A stretch of 53,752 bases of DNA from Marinirhabdus gelatinilytica (GCF_003353425.1 NZ_QRAO01000005.1:158082-211833), one strand, 5' to 3'; counted from the stretch's first letter, positions 18,903-28,310 are shown. Made by a program: numbers and translations. The notes: generated from the sequence alone by a model not told the origin.

Positions 18903-19502
18903 ATGCTTCAACTTAAAATAAACAAACACCTATTGGAATGTGGTACCGACGAAGCCGGACGGGGCTGTCTTGCCGGGCCGGTAACTGCGGCCGCGGTAAT
19001 CCTTCCGGACGATTTTAGCCACCCATGGCTCACCGATAGCAAACAGCTCACAGAGAAAAAACGTTTGGAACTGAAATCTATTATAGAAGCCGAAGCCATA
19101 TCGTACGCCTTCACCCACGTAATGATGGACGAGATAGACAGCATAAACATTTTGAATGCCTCCATACTCGCCATGCACCGGAGTATAGAAAAACTATCAC
19201 AAGTCCCACAGTTTATAGCCGTGGACGGTAACCGTTTTAAGTCTTTTGCCAAAATCCCCTTTGAGACCGTAGTAAAGGGCGACAGTAAATACCTGCATAT
19301 TGCCGCGGCCTCTATCCTTGCAAAAACTGAAAGGGATGCCTTTATGAAGCATATTGCCACCCAATTCCCACAATACCAGTGGCAACAAAACAAAGGCTAC
19401 CCCACCAAGGCACATAGGGAAGCTATAAAAAAATTGGGGGCTACCCCCTACCACCGAAAGAGTTTCAGGTTGCTTCCTGAACAATTAAGTTTACCCTTGT
19501 AA
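18903..19502 (+). CDS. rnhB: Ribonuclease HII
   Basis: 199 aa. Removes RNA from RNA-DNA hybrids and excises misincorporated ribonucleotides. [15 protein letters not shown] carries the first catalytic Asp-Glu pair, [10 protein letters not shown] and [12 protein letters not shown] follow, then the C-terminal [15 protein letters not shown] 18903 is chosen because it falls just after a consensus promoter and begins [12 protein letters not shown]; an ATG 42 bases upstream lies within the promoter. Confidence 0.95.
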   Translation: MLQLKINKHLLECGTDEAGRGCLAGPVTAAAVILPDDFSHPWLTDSKQLTEKKRLELKSIIEAEAISYAFTHVMMDEIDSINILNASILAMHRSIEKLSQVPQFIAVDGNRFKSFAKIPFETVVKGDSKYLHIAAASILAKTERDAFMKHIATQFPQYQWQQNKGYPTKAHREAIKKLGATPYHRKSFRLLPEQLSLPL

Positions 19503-19616
19503 TTATACATACAAAGACATATACCTCCATTCAAGGCGGATAATTTCTGTTTACATACACTTTTTTTAAGATACAGATTCCAAAATTTACTTTTAGGGGA
19601 ACTTAAATTAAGGAAA

Positions 19617-20996
19617 ATGAAAAAAATTACCACCCTACTATTTATTATGGTCGCTTTTAGCAACCTTACTGCTGCGGACCTTCTTGTTCCCTCGCAGTAT
19701 AGCACCATACAAGCCGCAATTGACGTGGCCAATACCGGAGATGTCGTTATCGTATCTCCTGGAACATATTTCGAAAATATCGATTTCTTGGGGAAAGCCA
19801 TACTGGTTACGAGCACATTTCATCTTAGCCAAAACCCACTCGATATTACTAACACTATAATCAACGGTAGCCAACCAACGGATCCTGAGTTTGGCAGTTG
19901 TGTAAGTTTTGTAAACGGAGAGATAGAAGACTCTATTTTAAAAGGATTTACGATTACTGGTGGCACAGGTACCAAAACATACAATCCTTCCGAAGATTTA
20001 TATTTTAGGACTGGAGGAGGCATCCTTATTAACGAATCCAGCCCAACCATTGTTCATAACGTAATTCGCAACAACGAAGCCATTGCCGAAGCAGGTGTTT
20101 TTGGGGCAGGAGGCGGCGGGATACGCATGGGGTTTGGCGTACCTGTTATTGAGAACAATGTCATAAAAAACAATACTGGAGGATATGCAGGGGGCATCAT
20201 GATCGCCTACTGCGAAGGCGCTGTACTGAAAAATAATATTATCGCAAACAATACTGCCACAGGGTCGTTCAATGGTGGCGGTGGTGTTTACGTAGATTGG
20301 GAGCCTATAACCCTAGAGAACAATACGATAGTTGGTAACTATTCTGGAGACAGAGGGGGAGGCATTATAAGCACGGGAACTACAACCATAATTAAAAACT
20401 GTATAATTTACGGTAACGAGGCTGCAGTTGACGCAGATCAAATTTTTAAGCGATTTGGAGGAAATGCCGAGACCACCTATTGCAATATTGAAGATGGGTT
20501 TGATGGAACAGGCTCCGAAGAAGGAAATATTGATGAAGATCCTGAGTTCATCAATACAAATAATTATTATTTACAAAGTTCTTCCCCATGTATAGATGCA
20601 GGCAATGCAGACCCAAATTTCAACGATATTGAAGATCCCAACAACCCTGGGAATGCATTATTTCCAGCAATGGGGGGCCTTAGAAACGATATAGGCGCCT
20701 ACGGGGGTGCAGGAGCAAGTGAAATGCTATCGGTCACTGAAACTTTTTTACCTACAAAATTTTCAATAAAAGCTTCAAACCCTTATGACAACAGTGGTTT
20801 ACATATTACTGTGGCAAAAAACACACAAGCCGATATTTGGTTTTACTCACTGCTTGGACAACCAAAACTATTGGCGAAAGAGATATCCCTTACTGAAGGA
20901 AATAATATCATTAAAGTTGAAATCCCAACCAGTGGATTGGTTATCGTGAGAACGGTGAATGGGCACAGTGCTACAACAAAATTATTTAAAGAATAA
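19617..20996 (+). CDS. Secreted right-handed beta-helix protein with T9SS-like C-terminus
   Basis: 459 aa with a signal peptide ending at LTAAD. It begins like pectin-lyase-fold proteins (VPSQYSTIQAAIDVANTGDVVIVSPGTYFENI), then has repeated Asn/Gly-rich beta-helix coils (IVHNVIRNNEAIAE, IENNVIKNNTGGYAGG, LKNNIIANNTATG, LENNTIVGNYSGD). No catalytic site is recognisable. The final ~75 residues (SNPYDNSGLHI... SLLGQ ... TTKLFKE) look like a type A T9SS sorting domain, so surface or extracellular. Its neighbours do not reveal a substrate. Confidence 0.8.
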   Translation: MKKITTLLFIMVAFSNLTAADLLVPSQYSTIQAAIDVANTGDVVIVSPGTYFENIDFLGKAILVTSTFHLSQNPLDITNTIINGSQPTDPEFGSCVSFVNGEIEDSILKGFTITGGTGTKTYNPSEDLYFRTGGGILINESSPTIVHNVIRNNEAIAEAGVFGAGGGGIRMGFGVPVIENNVIKNNTGGYAGGIMIAYCEGAVLKNNIIANNTATGSFNGGGGVYVDWEPITLENNTIVGNYSGDRGGGIISTGTTTIIKNCIIYGNEAAVDADQIFKRFGGNAETTYCNIEDGFDGTGSEEGNIDEDPEFINTNNYYLQSSSPCIDAGNADPNFNDIEDPNNPGNALFPAMGGLRNDIGAYGGAGASEMLSVTETFLPTKFSIKASNPYDNSGLHITVAKNTQADIWFYSLLGQPKLLAKEISLTEGNNIIKVEIPTSGLVIVRTVNGHSATTKLFKE

Positions 20997-21051
20997 TTAT
21001 GCGTTACTACATAAATTTGCTGATAGGTAGTAATGGGAGTACTTTTAGGTT

Positions 21052-21480
21052 ATGGCTTTACAGCATATTACAAATCAAGAAGAAACTCCCAATATATCGG
21101 TATTGCATGTAGTACCAGATACTAAAGGAGCAACGTTAAAAAACACTTATAAGCTTCGGTTTTTTGGTCGGTTACACAACTCTTTATATTCTATTCCTTG
21201 TAGTGAAGTAGGGTATCTTTCGGCAGAAGACAACACAACCGTTTTAGTGACAAAAGCTAGTAAAAAGATTTTTGTACAGGATAGTCTTGATGGGCTTGAG
21301 AAGAGCGTAAACCCAAAGTTATATTTCAGAATAAACAGAAAAATACTGCTTCACATAAATAGTATTACCCAATTAACAGTTATCTCAAAAAGCCGAATTA
21401 AGGTTACGCTACTGGATAAAAGCCAACATATGGTAAGTAGAGCTAAAAACGGCAGCTTTAAAGCATGGCTCGATTTATAG
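21052..21480 (+). CDS. Stand-alone LytTR DNA-binding protein
   Basis: 142 aa. Residues ~40-140 follow the LytTR domain: IPCSEVGYLSAEDNTTVLVT, KKIFVQDSLDGLEKSV, YFRINRKILLHINSI and a final HMVSRAKNGSFKAWL. There is no receiver domain or membrane segment, so it is a one-part regulator whose signal is unknown. It lies 55 bases after the beta-helix gene and 76 bases before a large lipoprotein gene, in the same direction. Confidence 0.82.
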   Translation: MALQHITNQEETPNISVLHVVPDTKGATLKNTYKLRFFGRLHNSLYSIPCSEVGYLSAEDNTTVLVTKASKKIFVQDSLDGLEKSVNPKLYFRINRKILLHINSITQLTVISKSRIKVTLLDKSQHMVSRAKNGSFKAWLDL

Positions 21481-21556
21481 GCAACTGTTGAAAACCCGTA
21501 AATAACCTTTTACATTCTACACTAAAAGCCCTGCAATCCTTCTTATTTTTGTAGTA

Positions 21557-23995
21557 ATGGTCGCTATAAAAAATTTCTGCGTTGCAATGCTTTGCCTCTT
21601 TGTTATAATGGGGTGCGAACAACAAGCTGCTTCCAATAAGGAGCTTTCATCTTTTGTTCCTCAAGATGCCGCTTGGGTACTAAAGGTGGAAAATTGGGAC
21701 GCTGTACAGAATGAGGCAAAAAACAATGTGCTGCTTTCAGCTTTTCAGAAAGCTTCTATGTATAAAATTCTGAATAAAAAAGGCAATCCCCTCTCCTACC
21801 TCACACCCCAAAATGAAAGTGTAATCAGTCTTACAAAACGCAATGATAGCATGTGGGACTATACCGTTGCCACCAAGCAGGATTCCACCGTTTTTTTGCT
21901 AGATTCTATTGCCAACAAAAGTGTAGAGACTTTGCAGTACGATGGTTTTTCTCTACAACGAATCACTTTAAACGATGCAAAATTTTTCACAGCCATAAAG
22001 GATAGTGTGTTCTTGGCCAGCACCTCCCAAGAGAAATTACAGCAACTTTTAAAAAACGAAACAACTGTTTCAGCAAGTTTCCAAAAAGCCTTCAATGTGC
22101 TGAAAAACAACGAACTAACCTCGTTACTGCCCAAACCCACTTATAGCTTTTCTAATAATGAAACCCACACGCTCGCAGACTATTCGGCGTTGGATGTGGT
22201 GTTGAGCCCCAACGGCATCTCGGCATCGGGAGTTGCTTTGGTTCAGGACACTTTACCCAGATTGCTTGCAGTCTTTAAAGGACAAGTTGCGCAACAAAAC
22301 GATCTGGAGAACATCATTCCAGCAAATGCAAAAAGTGCAATTTCGATCACCTTGAGTGATGCTTCCTTGTTCATCTCCAACATACAGAACTATCGTGGTG
22401 AATCTTCTGAAATAAAAAATTTGGATCTTCTCGGTTCAGCTAATGAAATTGGCGAAATAATGCTCCCACAAGGAAAAGCCATTGTACTAAAAAGCATAGA
22501 TACCGACCTTACAAAAGAAGCGTTGGCCGCCTCGCTCACCGAGCTTGAGACCTACAGGGACACACAGCTCTTTCAGTTTAGCGACGGGGAAATTTTCAAA
22601 AAGAACTTTAAACCCTTTATACAAACCGATAGTGTTTCGGTTGCTTTCCAACTTGAAAATTTCTTCGTTTTTGCACAAGATAAAGACGTAGCACAAACCG
22701 TGATTTCGGCAGTGAAGAACAATACAGTGCTGGCAAAATCACCTATGTTCGAAAATGCTGAATCGCAGATCAGCAATGCCTCATCCTTTTTAACCTATGG
22801 AATGAACGATGGTGTTATCGACCTTGTTACCAACGTACTAGAAAGTAACACTATCTCTTTGCAACCTTCCAAGAAAATTGATGGTTTTTCACTGGCTATG
22901 CTTCAGTTTAGGTTCGATCGTGATTTTGCACACGTTCACTTTGTGTGTGAGGAAACCAGTAGTGCCGTGGATATTGCGGGAGGTATTTCGGAACAGTTCA
23001 GCAAGACAATGGATCAAGCAATTATGGGTGTTCCGCAGTTTTTTAGCAACCATCGTACAGGCACCAAAAATGTAATAGTACAGGATATTGCCAACACCCT
23101 CCACTTGCTGTCCAACAACGGGAAGACCCTTTGGACCAAACAACTGGACGACGCAATTTTGGGAGAGATCCACGAGGTGGACATCCTGCGTAACGGCCGC
23201 AAGCAAATGGCCTTTACCACCAAGAAAAAATTGTATGTGGTGGACAGGAACGGCAAGGATGTGCGCGGCTTCCCTATTAATTTTAAGGATGAAATCACAC
23301 AACCGCTTTCGGTTTTCGACTATGACAATAATCGTAAGTACCGTTTTGTAATCGTACAGGGTAAGGAAATATTACTTTACGACAGCCAGGCGAAAATTGT
23401 GCGGGGATTCACCTTTAAGAAAACGAAGAGCCCCATCACACTGCCCGTGGAACACATTCGTATGGGAAACAAGGATTATATCTTGATTGCGGAAGAAAAC
23501 GGCAAGCTGAATATCTTGAGCCGTACCGGAAAAACAAGGGTGCCCGTAAAGAACACCTTTCAGTTTTCGGACATACCGATAACTCGTGAAGGTTCAAATT
23601 TTGTGGTAATTGTTGATGGAAACGTAAAGAACACTATCAATTCCCAAGGGAAGGTTACCACACAACCACTCCAGGTAGCGAACAACTACCATTTCACCGT
23701 ACTGGGAACCACAAAGGCTACACTGGACGACAACCTGTTACGAATCAACGGGAAGCTTGTTGAACTTCCTTTGGGTGTATATACTGCACCCAAGTTGGTT
23801 AGCGCCAACAGAAAGACCTATGTTACCGTAACCGAAACCCAAGAAAAAAAGGTGTATCTCTTTCAAAAAAATGGGGATCTGGTAAATGGTTTTCCAGTGT
23901 TTGGGGCTTCTCCTGCCTATGTGGAATCTACAAATGGCAATATGTATTTAGTAGCCAAAAGCGGGGACAGAGAAGTAGTCGTTTATAAGTTCTAA
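21557..23995 (+). CDS. Large lipoprotein with propeller-like C-terminal half, function unknown
   Basis: 812 aa. The lipobox FVIMGC-E near residue 20 marks a lipoprotein. The N-terminal half resembles DUF3352-type periplasmic proteins (FVPQDAAWVLKVENWD near the start, repeated STSQEKLQQLLKN-like elements). The C-terminal half, from about residue 500, has repeated strands of the form LHLLSNNGKTLW, LYVVDRNGKDVRGFPI, ILLYDSQAKIVRGF and LNILSRTGKTRV, suggesting a beta-propeller. A TATTTTTG box ends only six bases before the ATG, so the mRNA may be nearly leaderless. I do not recognise a named gene. Confidence 0.7.
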   Translation: MVAIKNFCVAMLCLFVIMGCEQQAASNKELSSFVPQDAAWVLKVENWDAVQNEAKNNVLLSAFQKASMYKILNKKGNPLSYLTPQNESVISLTKRNDSMWDYTVATKQDSTVFLLDSIANKSVETLQYDGFSLQRITLNDAKFFTAIKDSVFLASTSQEKLQQLLKNETTVSASFQKAFNVLKNNELTSLLPKPTYSFSNNETHTLADYSALDVVLSPNGISASGVALVQDTLPRLLAVFKGQVAQQNDLENIIPANAKSAISITLSDASLFISNIQNYRGESSEIKNLDLLGSANEIGEIMLPQGKAIVLKSIDTDLTKEALAASLTELETYRDTQLFQFSDGEIFKKNFKPFIQTDSVSVAFQLENFFVFAQDKDVAQTVISAVKNNTVLAKSPMFENAESQISNASSFLTYGMNDGVIDLVTNVLESNTISLQPSKKIDGFSLAMLQFRFDRDFAHVHFVCEETSSAVDIAGGISEQFSKTMDQAIMGVPQFFSNHRTGTKNVIVQDIANTLHLLSNNGKTLWTKQLDDAILGEIHEVDILRNGRKQMAFTTKKKLYVVDRNGKDVRGFPINFKDEITQPLSVFDYDNNRKYRFVIVQGKEILLYDSQAKIVRGFTFKKTKSPITLPVEHIRMGNKDYILIAEENGKLNILSRTGKTRVPVKNTFQFSDIPITREGSNFVVIVDGNVKNTINSQGKVTTQPLQVANNYHFTVLGTTKATLDDNLLRINGKLVELPLGVYTAPKLVSANRKTYVTVTETQEKKVYLFQKNGDLVNGFPVFGASPAYVESTNGNMYLVAKSGDREVVVYKF

Positions 23996-24026
23996 TAATA
24001 TCATAGTTATTTTTCTTTAGCCCGAT

Positions 24027-24043
24027 CCCCTCAGAAAGAGGGG
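24027..24043 (+). terminator. Possible terminator hairpin
   Basis: CCCCTC (24027-24032) pairs with GAGGGG (24038-24043) around AGAAA, followed by TTTACCCCTTT. It belongs to the same C-run/G-run type of short palindrome seen at 16730, and the downstream T-run is weak. Confidence 0.4.
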
Positions 24044-24137
24044 TTTACCCCTTTGTTTTCAGTTCAACAGCCCTGGAATTTGCCCATAGGATCCCTTTAT
24101 TTTGTTTTCAGAAATTTCACATTGAAAACCTCACAAG

Positions 24138-26924
24138 ATGAAGACAAAAATCAGCCTCACATTTATATCGCTTATTCTTTGCGCTACGCTCTCGGCACAA
24201 GTAGGTATCGGGACCGTTACGCCAGATCCTTCGGCCATTCTGGATATGGATGCTTCCGATAAAGGAATATTAGTTCCCAGAGTTTCCCTTCCCGATATTA
24301 CCACGACACAACTTGATGGCACCAATACAGCTGCTGAAGGATTATTGATCTGGAACACCAATGCTTCCACTACGGGAGGCGATGGTGTAGGCTTTTACGC
24401 TTTTAACGGAACCTCTTGGGAAAAATTATCGGTTGGAATCTCAGAAGATATAGATTGGTACGAGGAAGGTACTACCAACGGCCCTAACGATATCAACGAT
24501 AATATCTTTACCAATGGAGCGGTGGGTATTAACACCAATGCAGATGTAACCCGACAACTGAATGTCGCAGCATCCCCCGACGCAAACTATGGAGGGTATT
24601 TCAGCAATACCAGTACGCTGGCAGGAACCAAGTATGGTATTCAAAACTACGTAACCACCGGTAATATTGAATTTAAGTACGGAATACGCAACGAAATAGG
24701 ACAACCAGGAGATGAAGGCCGAAGCGTTGGAACACAAAATATTTTAAACGGAGACTCCTCCACAAATCTTTATGGGACCGACAATACTTTCTTGGGAACC
24801 GATGGAGGAACGCAAGTGGGTGAGGTAAACCGATTTCAAGGAACCAGTGATGCAAATGCCTACGGAGATTATAACATTGTAGATTACGAAGGAGTAGGCT
24901 TATTGCACGGAAGCTTTACTCAAATGCTAGGATCTGCCGCCAACCAAAAAGTGGCCTATTGGGCAAACATTGCCAACGGAGATGGGCTTCAGGTTGGGTA
25001 TTACACGGGATACTCTGGCACAGGAAACGGCGGTCAATATGGTGCTTGGTACGTAAATACTTCAGAGGGCACAGGTGCCCATATAGGTGCTCGCAATGAC
25101 ATGGCTGGAATTGGCACGGGGTATCAAGCAGGAGTTTACAATACACTTACCAATACCAGTGACGGAACCCACGACGGTATGCAGAACCGGATCACAGGAG
25201 ATGGCAATGGCCTGCACCGCGGGGTTTTGAACTTCTTGAACAACAATGGTACAGGACAACATGAAGGAACTACCAATCACCTACTAGGAACAGGCGACGG
25301 TCACCAATTGGCCACGCTCAATCTTGTTGACAATACGGGAGATGGTATACACGATGGAGTGAACAACCAGATACGTGGAGATGGCAACGGCTTGCACCGT
25401 GGGGTATTAAATTATATTGACAATGATGGGACCGGCCAGCACGAAGGTACCACCAACCATCTTCGTGGCATAGGGGGCGGAATACAGCTGGGGGTGTATT
25501 CCATAATAGACAATTCTGGCGATGGCAACCACTGGGGAACCTATAATCAATTGAGCGGCTCCGGGACGGGTGTGCACGAAGGCACGGTAAATTTCCTTTC
25601 TGGAGTTGGCACGGGTGTACAGATTGGCACCAGAAATAGATTGACAGGTACAAGCGATACATTTATGTCTGGAACTACCAATGAACTATTGAGCAACGGT
25701 AACGGGGAACACCGTGGTGTTTCTCAGGTTTTAAGCGGGACGGGTACTGGTAACCAATCTGGAATGGTAAACTTTATGACCAATACCGGAGGAGGTGAAC
25801 ACCATGGGGTATATGGGCAATTTTCTGGCGATGCAAGCAATTCGTACGGGATGTACAATGTACTTTCAGGAACAGTGGCCAATCGCGCACGTGGGGTGTT
25901 CAATGCCTTTTCGGGAACTTCGGGCACACAATCTGGGGTTTACAACACCTTTTCAGCAGGGCAAGCAGCTATGATAGGCTCAGAAAATTATTTTACAAGC
26001 GACGGTGGCTCTGGTTACGGAACCTACATGTTTTTTGCAGAAACCAGTAACGCAAACCAATATGGGCACTATGTTACGTATGTTTCTACTTCCGCAGGTA
26101 CTGGTAACAAATACGGGTATTATGCAAATTACAATGCCGCTACTACTGGAACCCCCATCGGGTTTTATGCGAACGTTCCAAACACAAATGGTTTTGCCGC
26201 ATTATTGGATGGAGCCGTGGTGGCCAACGATAGTGGCCGTAATGTGGATTTCCGGATTGAGACAGGAAACCGAACCCATACACTATATGCAGATGGAAAT
26301 AACGATCTCATCAGGTTTGGCACCACAGCTGGAGCAACAGTGAACAATGGCAATGTAGTAAATGGATATACCCTAAGCTATGTGGCCGATTTTGACATGG
26401 GCGCTCTTGGAGGCACTACCATTGGTGTTGGCTCTGCTGAATATCTTATGGACGGTGGAAGCAACATTAGTCGAATTAGCGGAACCTTTACCCCCGTGAG
26501 CGACAACACAACCGATCTGGGCAGTCCCACCTACCGTTGGGATGATGTATATGCCACCAACGGGGTGATACAAACCAGTGACATTAGATTGAAAACCAAC
26601 ATAGCCCAACTTGATTATGGCTTGGCTGAAATTTTAAAATTGAAACCCATTAGTTACCAATGGAAAGAACAAAAACTTGCAAACGAGGTGAAACTCGGGT
26701 TCTCCGCACAAGATTTGCTCGAAGTAATTCCTGAAGTGGTAAAGACACACGATGTAGTATTCAACGAAGATGAAAAAACTACAAAGACTGTTGAAAATGA
26801 ACGTCTGGGCGTGAACTATAGTGATATCATCCCCGTGCTCACCAAAGCGATACAGGAGCAACAAGACCTGATAAAAAAGCTAGAAATAAGGGTTGAAAAC
26901 CTAGAGAACCAACTTAAAAGATAA
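24138..26924 (+). CDS. Fibre-like surface protein: head module, 15-residue repeats, S74 intramolecular chaperone
   Basis: 928 aa with a signal peptide (LCATLSAQ). Residues ~20-95 are the head module (QVGIGTVTPDPSAILDMD, DKGILVPRVSL, GLLIWNTNA, GFYAFNGTSWEKL). Residues ~190-685 consist of some thirty units of 14-16, mostly 15, residues with the pattern GxGxGxHxGxxNxL, which suggests a beta-solenoid shaft. Two 60-residue blocks are near-identical at protein level (nt 25198 and 25378). Residues ~812-928 match the Peptidase_S74 chaperone: SDIRLKTNI with Ser814 and Lys819, LGFSAQDLLEVIPEVV, LGVNYSDIIPVLTKAIQE and a terminal coiled coil. In phage tailspikes this domain trimerises and then cleaves itself off. 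No phage genes are nearby. Confidence 0.85.
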   Translation: MKTKISLTFISLILCATLSAQVGIGTVTPDPSAILDMDASDKGILVPRVSLPDITTTQLDGTNTAAEGLLIWNTNASTTGGDGVGFYAFNGTSWEKLSVGISEDIDWYEEGTTNGPNDINDNIFTNGAVGINTNADVTRQLNVAASPDANYGGYFSNTSTLAGTKYGIQNYVTTGNIEFKYGIRNEIGQPGDEGRSVGTQNILNGDSSTNLYGTDNTFLGTDGGTQVGEVNRFQGTSDANAYGDYNIVDYEGVGLLHGSFTQMLGSAANQKVAYWANIANGDGLQVGYYTGYSGTGNGGQYGAWYVNTSEGTGAHIGARNDMAGIGTGYQAGVYNTLTNTSDGTHDGMQNRITGDGNGLHRGVLNFLNNNGTGQHEGTTNHLLGTGDGHQLATLNLVDNTGDGIHDGVNNQIRGDGNGLHRGVLNYIDNDGTGQHEGTTNHLRGIGGGIQLGVYSIIDNSGDGNHWGTYNQLSGSGTGVHEGTVNFLSGVGTGVQIGTRNRLTGTSDTFMSGTTNELLSNGNGEHRGVSQVLSGTGTGNQSGMVNFMTNTGGGEHHGVYGQFSGDASNSYGMYNVLSGTVANRARGVFNAFSGTSGTQSGVYNTFSAGQAAMIGSENYFTSDGGSGYGTYMFFAETSNANQYGHYVTYVSTSAGTGNKYGYYANYNAATTGTPIGFYANVPNTNGFAALLDGAVVANDSGRNVDFRIETGNRTHTLYADGNNDLIRFGTTAGATVNNGNVVNGYTLSYVADFDMGALGGTTIGVGSAEYLMDGGSNISRISGTFTPVSDNTTDLGSPTYRWDDVYATNGVIQTSDIRLKTNIAQLDYGLAEILKLKPISYQWKEQKLANEVKLGFSAQDLLEVIPEVVKTHDVVFNEDEKTTKTVENERLGVNYSDIIPVLTKAIQEQQDLIKKLEIRVENLENQLKR
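25198..25467 (+). repeat. Tandem 180-bp direct repeat inside the fibre gene
   Basis: The segment starting GAGATGGCAATGGCCTGCAC (25198) recurs at 25378 as GAGATGGCAACGGCTTGCAC with the same downstream order of codons, about 90 bases of near-identity per copy. The 180-base spacing equals four 15-residue protein units. This looks like recent duplication or unequal exchange within the shaft region. Confidence 0.75.
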
Positions 26925-26929
26925 ACATC

Positions 26930-27289
26930 ATGAAACATATAACCACCCTAATAGTATTCTTAATCACCCTACAATCAACGTGTCTATTTGCACAGGACAC
27001 TTCAAAAAAATTGAACCATGAACCAGCTGTAACGATAACCCCGCATGTGGAAAGTGAATTACCTCAGCTTATCATCATGCCCGATACGAAGCCCAAGATA
27101 TCCAACAATACCGAAGCAACCTTTCATTATAATTTTGAAGGAACATTTCAGGAAGACACAAACGACCCATTACAAAAAAATGTAGTGATAGGGCCAGTGT
27201 TACGCGAGCCCTTTATCCAAAAAAAAGAAAAAAGTAAACAAGAGACTTCTGCAGCAACAAAAAAGAAGCTACAACACAACATACCGTAA
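26930..27289 (+). CDS. Small secreted protein, unknown function
   Basis: 119 aa with a signal peptide (TTLIVFLITLQSTCLFAQ). The mature part is rich in Pro, Asn and Lys (LPQLIIMPDTKPKIS) and ends in a Lys-rich tail, without a recognisable domain. It begins five bases after the fibre gene stop, so it is almost certainly co-translated with it; a role in anchoring or assembling the fibre is possible but is inference only. Confidence 0.65.
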   Translation: MKHITTLIVFLITLQSTCLFAQDTSKKLNHEPAVTITPHVESELPQLIIMPDTKPKISNNTEATFHYNFEGTFQEDTNDPLQKNVVIGPVLREPFIQKKEKSKQETSAATKKKLQHNIP

Positions 27290-27316
27290 ACAACTTTAAT
27301 TTATACTAATTTGATT

Positions 27317-27592
27317 ATGAAACATTTGATAATTCTAATTATCTTGCTGTGTACCAGCACGATGCAAGCACAACTATTGGAAAAACTGGGCAAAAGTGCC
27401 GAAAGAGCCGCCGAGCGCACCATAGAGAGGCGCGTGGAGAAAGAAACCACAAAATCTACGGACCGGGTATTGGACACCGTGGTGAAAGCGCCCAAAAAGA
27501 AACAAAAGAGAAAAAAGAAAAGAAAAGCCCGACGCAATAAAAATGAAGAAATTTATATCATTGGTGGGCCAAAAAAAGATTCTATTCAATAA
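27317..27592 (+). CDS. Small basic secreted protein with AER/ERRVE helical segment
   Basis: 91 aa from ATG 27317; a TTG six bases earlier is in frame but less likely. Signal peptide to about residue 18 (TSTMQAQ), then a charged helix LLEKLGKSAERAAERTIERRVEKETTKSTDRVLD and a very basic tail (KKKQKRKKKRKARRNK). From memory, this helix resembles N-terminal segments of larger flavobacterial OmpA-type or DUF4412 proteins, but here no globular domain follows. It may therefore be a stand-alone or truncated version. It is third in the fibre operon. Confidence 0.6.
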   Translation: MKHLIILIILLCTSTMQAQLLEKLGKSAERAAERTIERRVEKETTKSTDRVLDTVVKAPKKKQKRKKKRKARRNKNEEIYIIGGPKKDSIQ

Positions 27593-27609
27593 CAAATCAA
27601 AACATAAAA

Positions 27610-28284
27610 ATGAAAAAACACATTCTTACGATCGTAACAATAGTACTCATTACATTTTCAGTAAAAAGCCAGAGTTGCAGTGCTTTTTATCCCTTCGAAG
27701 AAGGCGCCACTTTTACCATTACCAGTTATAGCAAAAAGGATAAAGTGGTTGGTATTTCAGAATATAGGGTGAGTGAGGTTTCTTCAAATTCAGCAACCAT
27801 GACCACCAAGCTAAAGGACAAAAATGGCGAAGTATTAAGCGATGGTTCCTATAAAATAAATTGTAACGGCGACGGTATTTCCATGGATGTGGAGTCCCTT
27901 TTGAATCCGCAGTTGTTCGAGCAATTCAAGGATTTTGAAACCGATATATCAGGTACGGGAGTCGTATTGCCAAACAACCTTAGCGTTGGACAGGAATTGC
28001 CCGATGCCACCATGAGCATGAAAATAAACATGGGCGGCATTAATATGAATATGGACGTAATGATGACCGACAGGAAAGTGGTAGGCAAAGAAAAGGTAAC
28101 CACCCCAGCCGGAACTTTTGACTGTTATGTAATCACCTACACTTCAGACATCAAAATGGGAATGAACCGCAAGGGCACGGCAAAACAATGGATCGCAAAA
28201 GGAGTTGGTATGGTGAAACAGGAAGATTACAATAAAAAAGGAAAAGTGACCAGTAGCAGTCTTCTTACGGCGTACAGCAAATAA
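27610..28284 (+). CDS. TapB-like (DUF3108-related) secreted protein
   Basis: 224 aa with a signal peptide (VLITFSVKSQ). The pattern is YPFEEGATFTITSYSKKDKVVG, YRVSEVSSNSATMT, ADLSVGQ-like (NNLSVGQELPDATMSMKI), then KVTTPAGTFDCYVITY and TAKQWIAKGVGMVKQEDYN. Families of this shape are periplasmic beta-sandwich proteins of unclear role. It closes the fibre operon, 17 bases after the previous gene, and is followed by a terminator. Confidence 0.7.
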   Translation: MKKHILTIVTIVLITFSVKSQSCSAFYPFEEGATFTITSYSKKDKVVGISEYRVSEVSSNSATMTTKLKDKNGEVLSDGSYKINCNGDGISMDVESLLNPQLFEQFKDFETDISGTGVVLPNNLSVGQELPDATMSMKINMGGINMNMDVMMTDRKVVGKEKVTTPAGTFDCYVITYTSDIKMGMNRKGTAKQWIAKGVGMVKQEDYNKKGKVTSSSLLTAYSK

Positions 28285-28310
28285 TAGTGCTTAACCTACT
28301 TCCCAAATGC

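Noticed and set aside
24700-26190. Regular short repeats as a possible CRISPR array
   Set aside because: The repeats are in-frame protein units with degenerate DNA, inside one open reading frame, without constant repeats or unique spacers.
24138-26924. Prophage, suggested by the tail-fibre-like proteins
   Set aside because: No integrase, capsid, portal, terminase, sheath or lysis genes occur, and each fibre-like protein has its own signal peptide.
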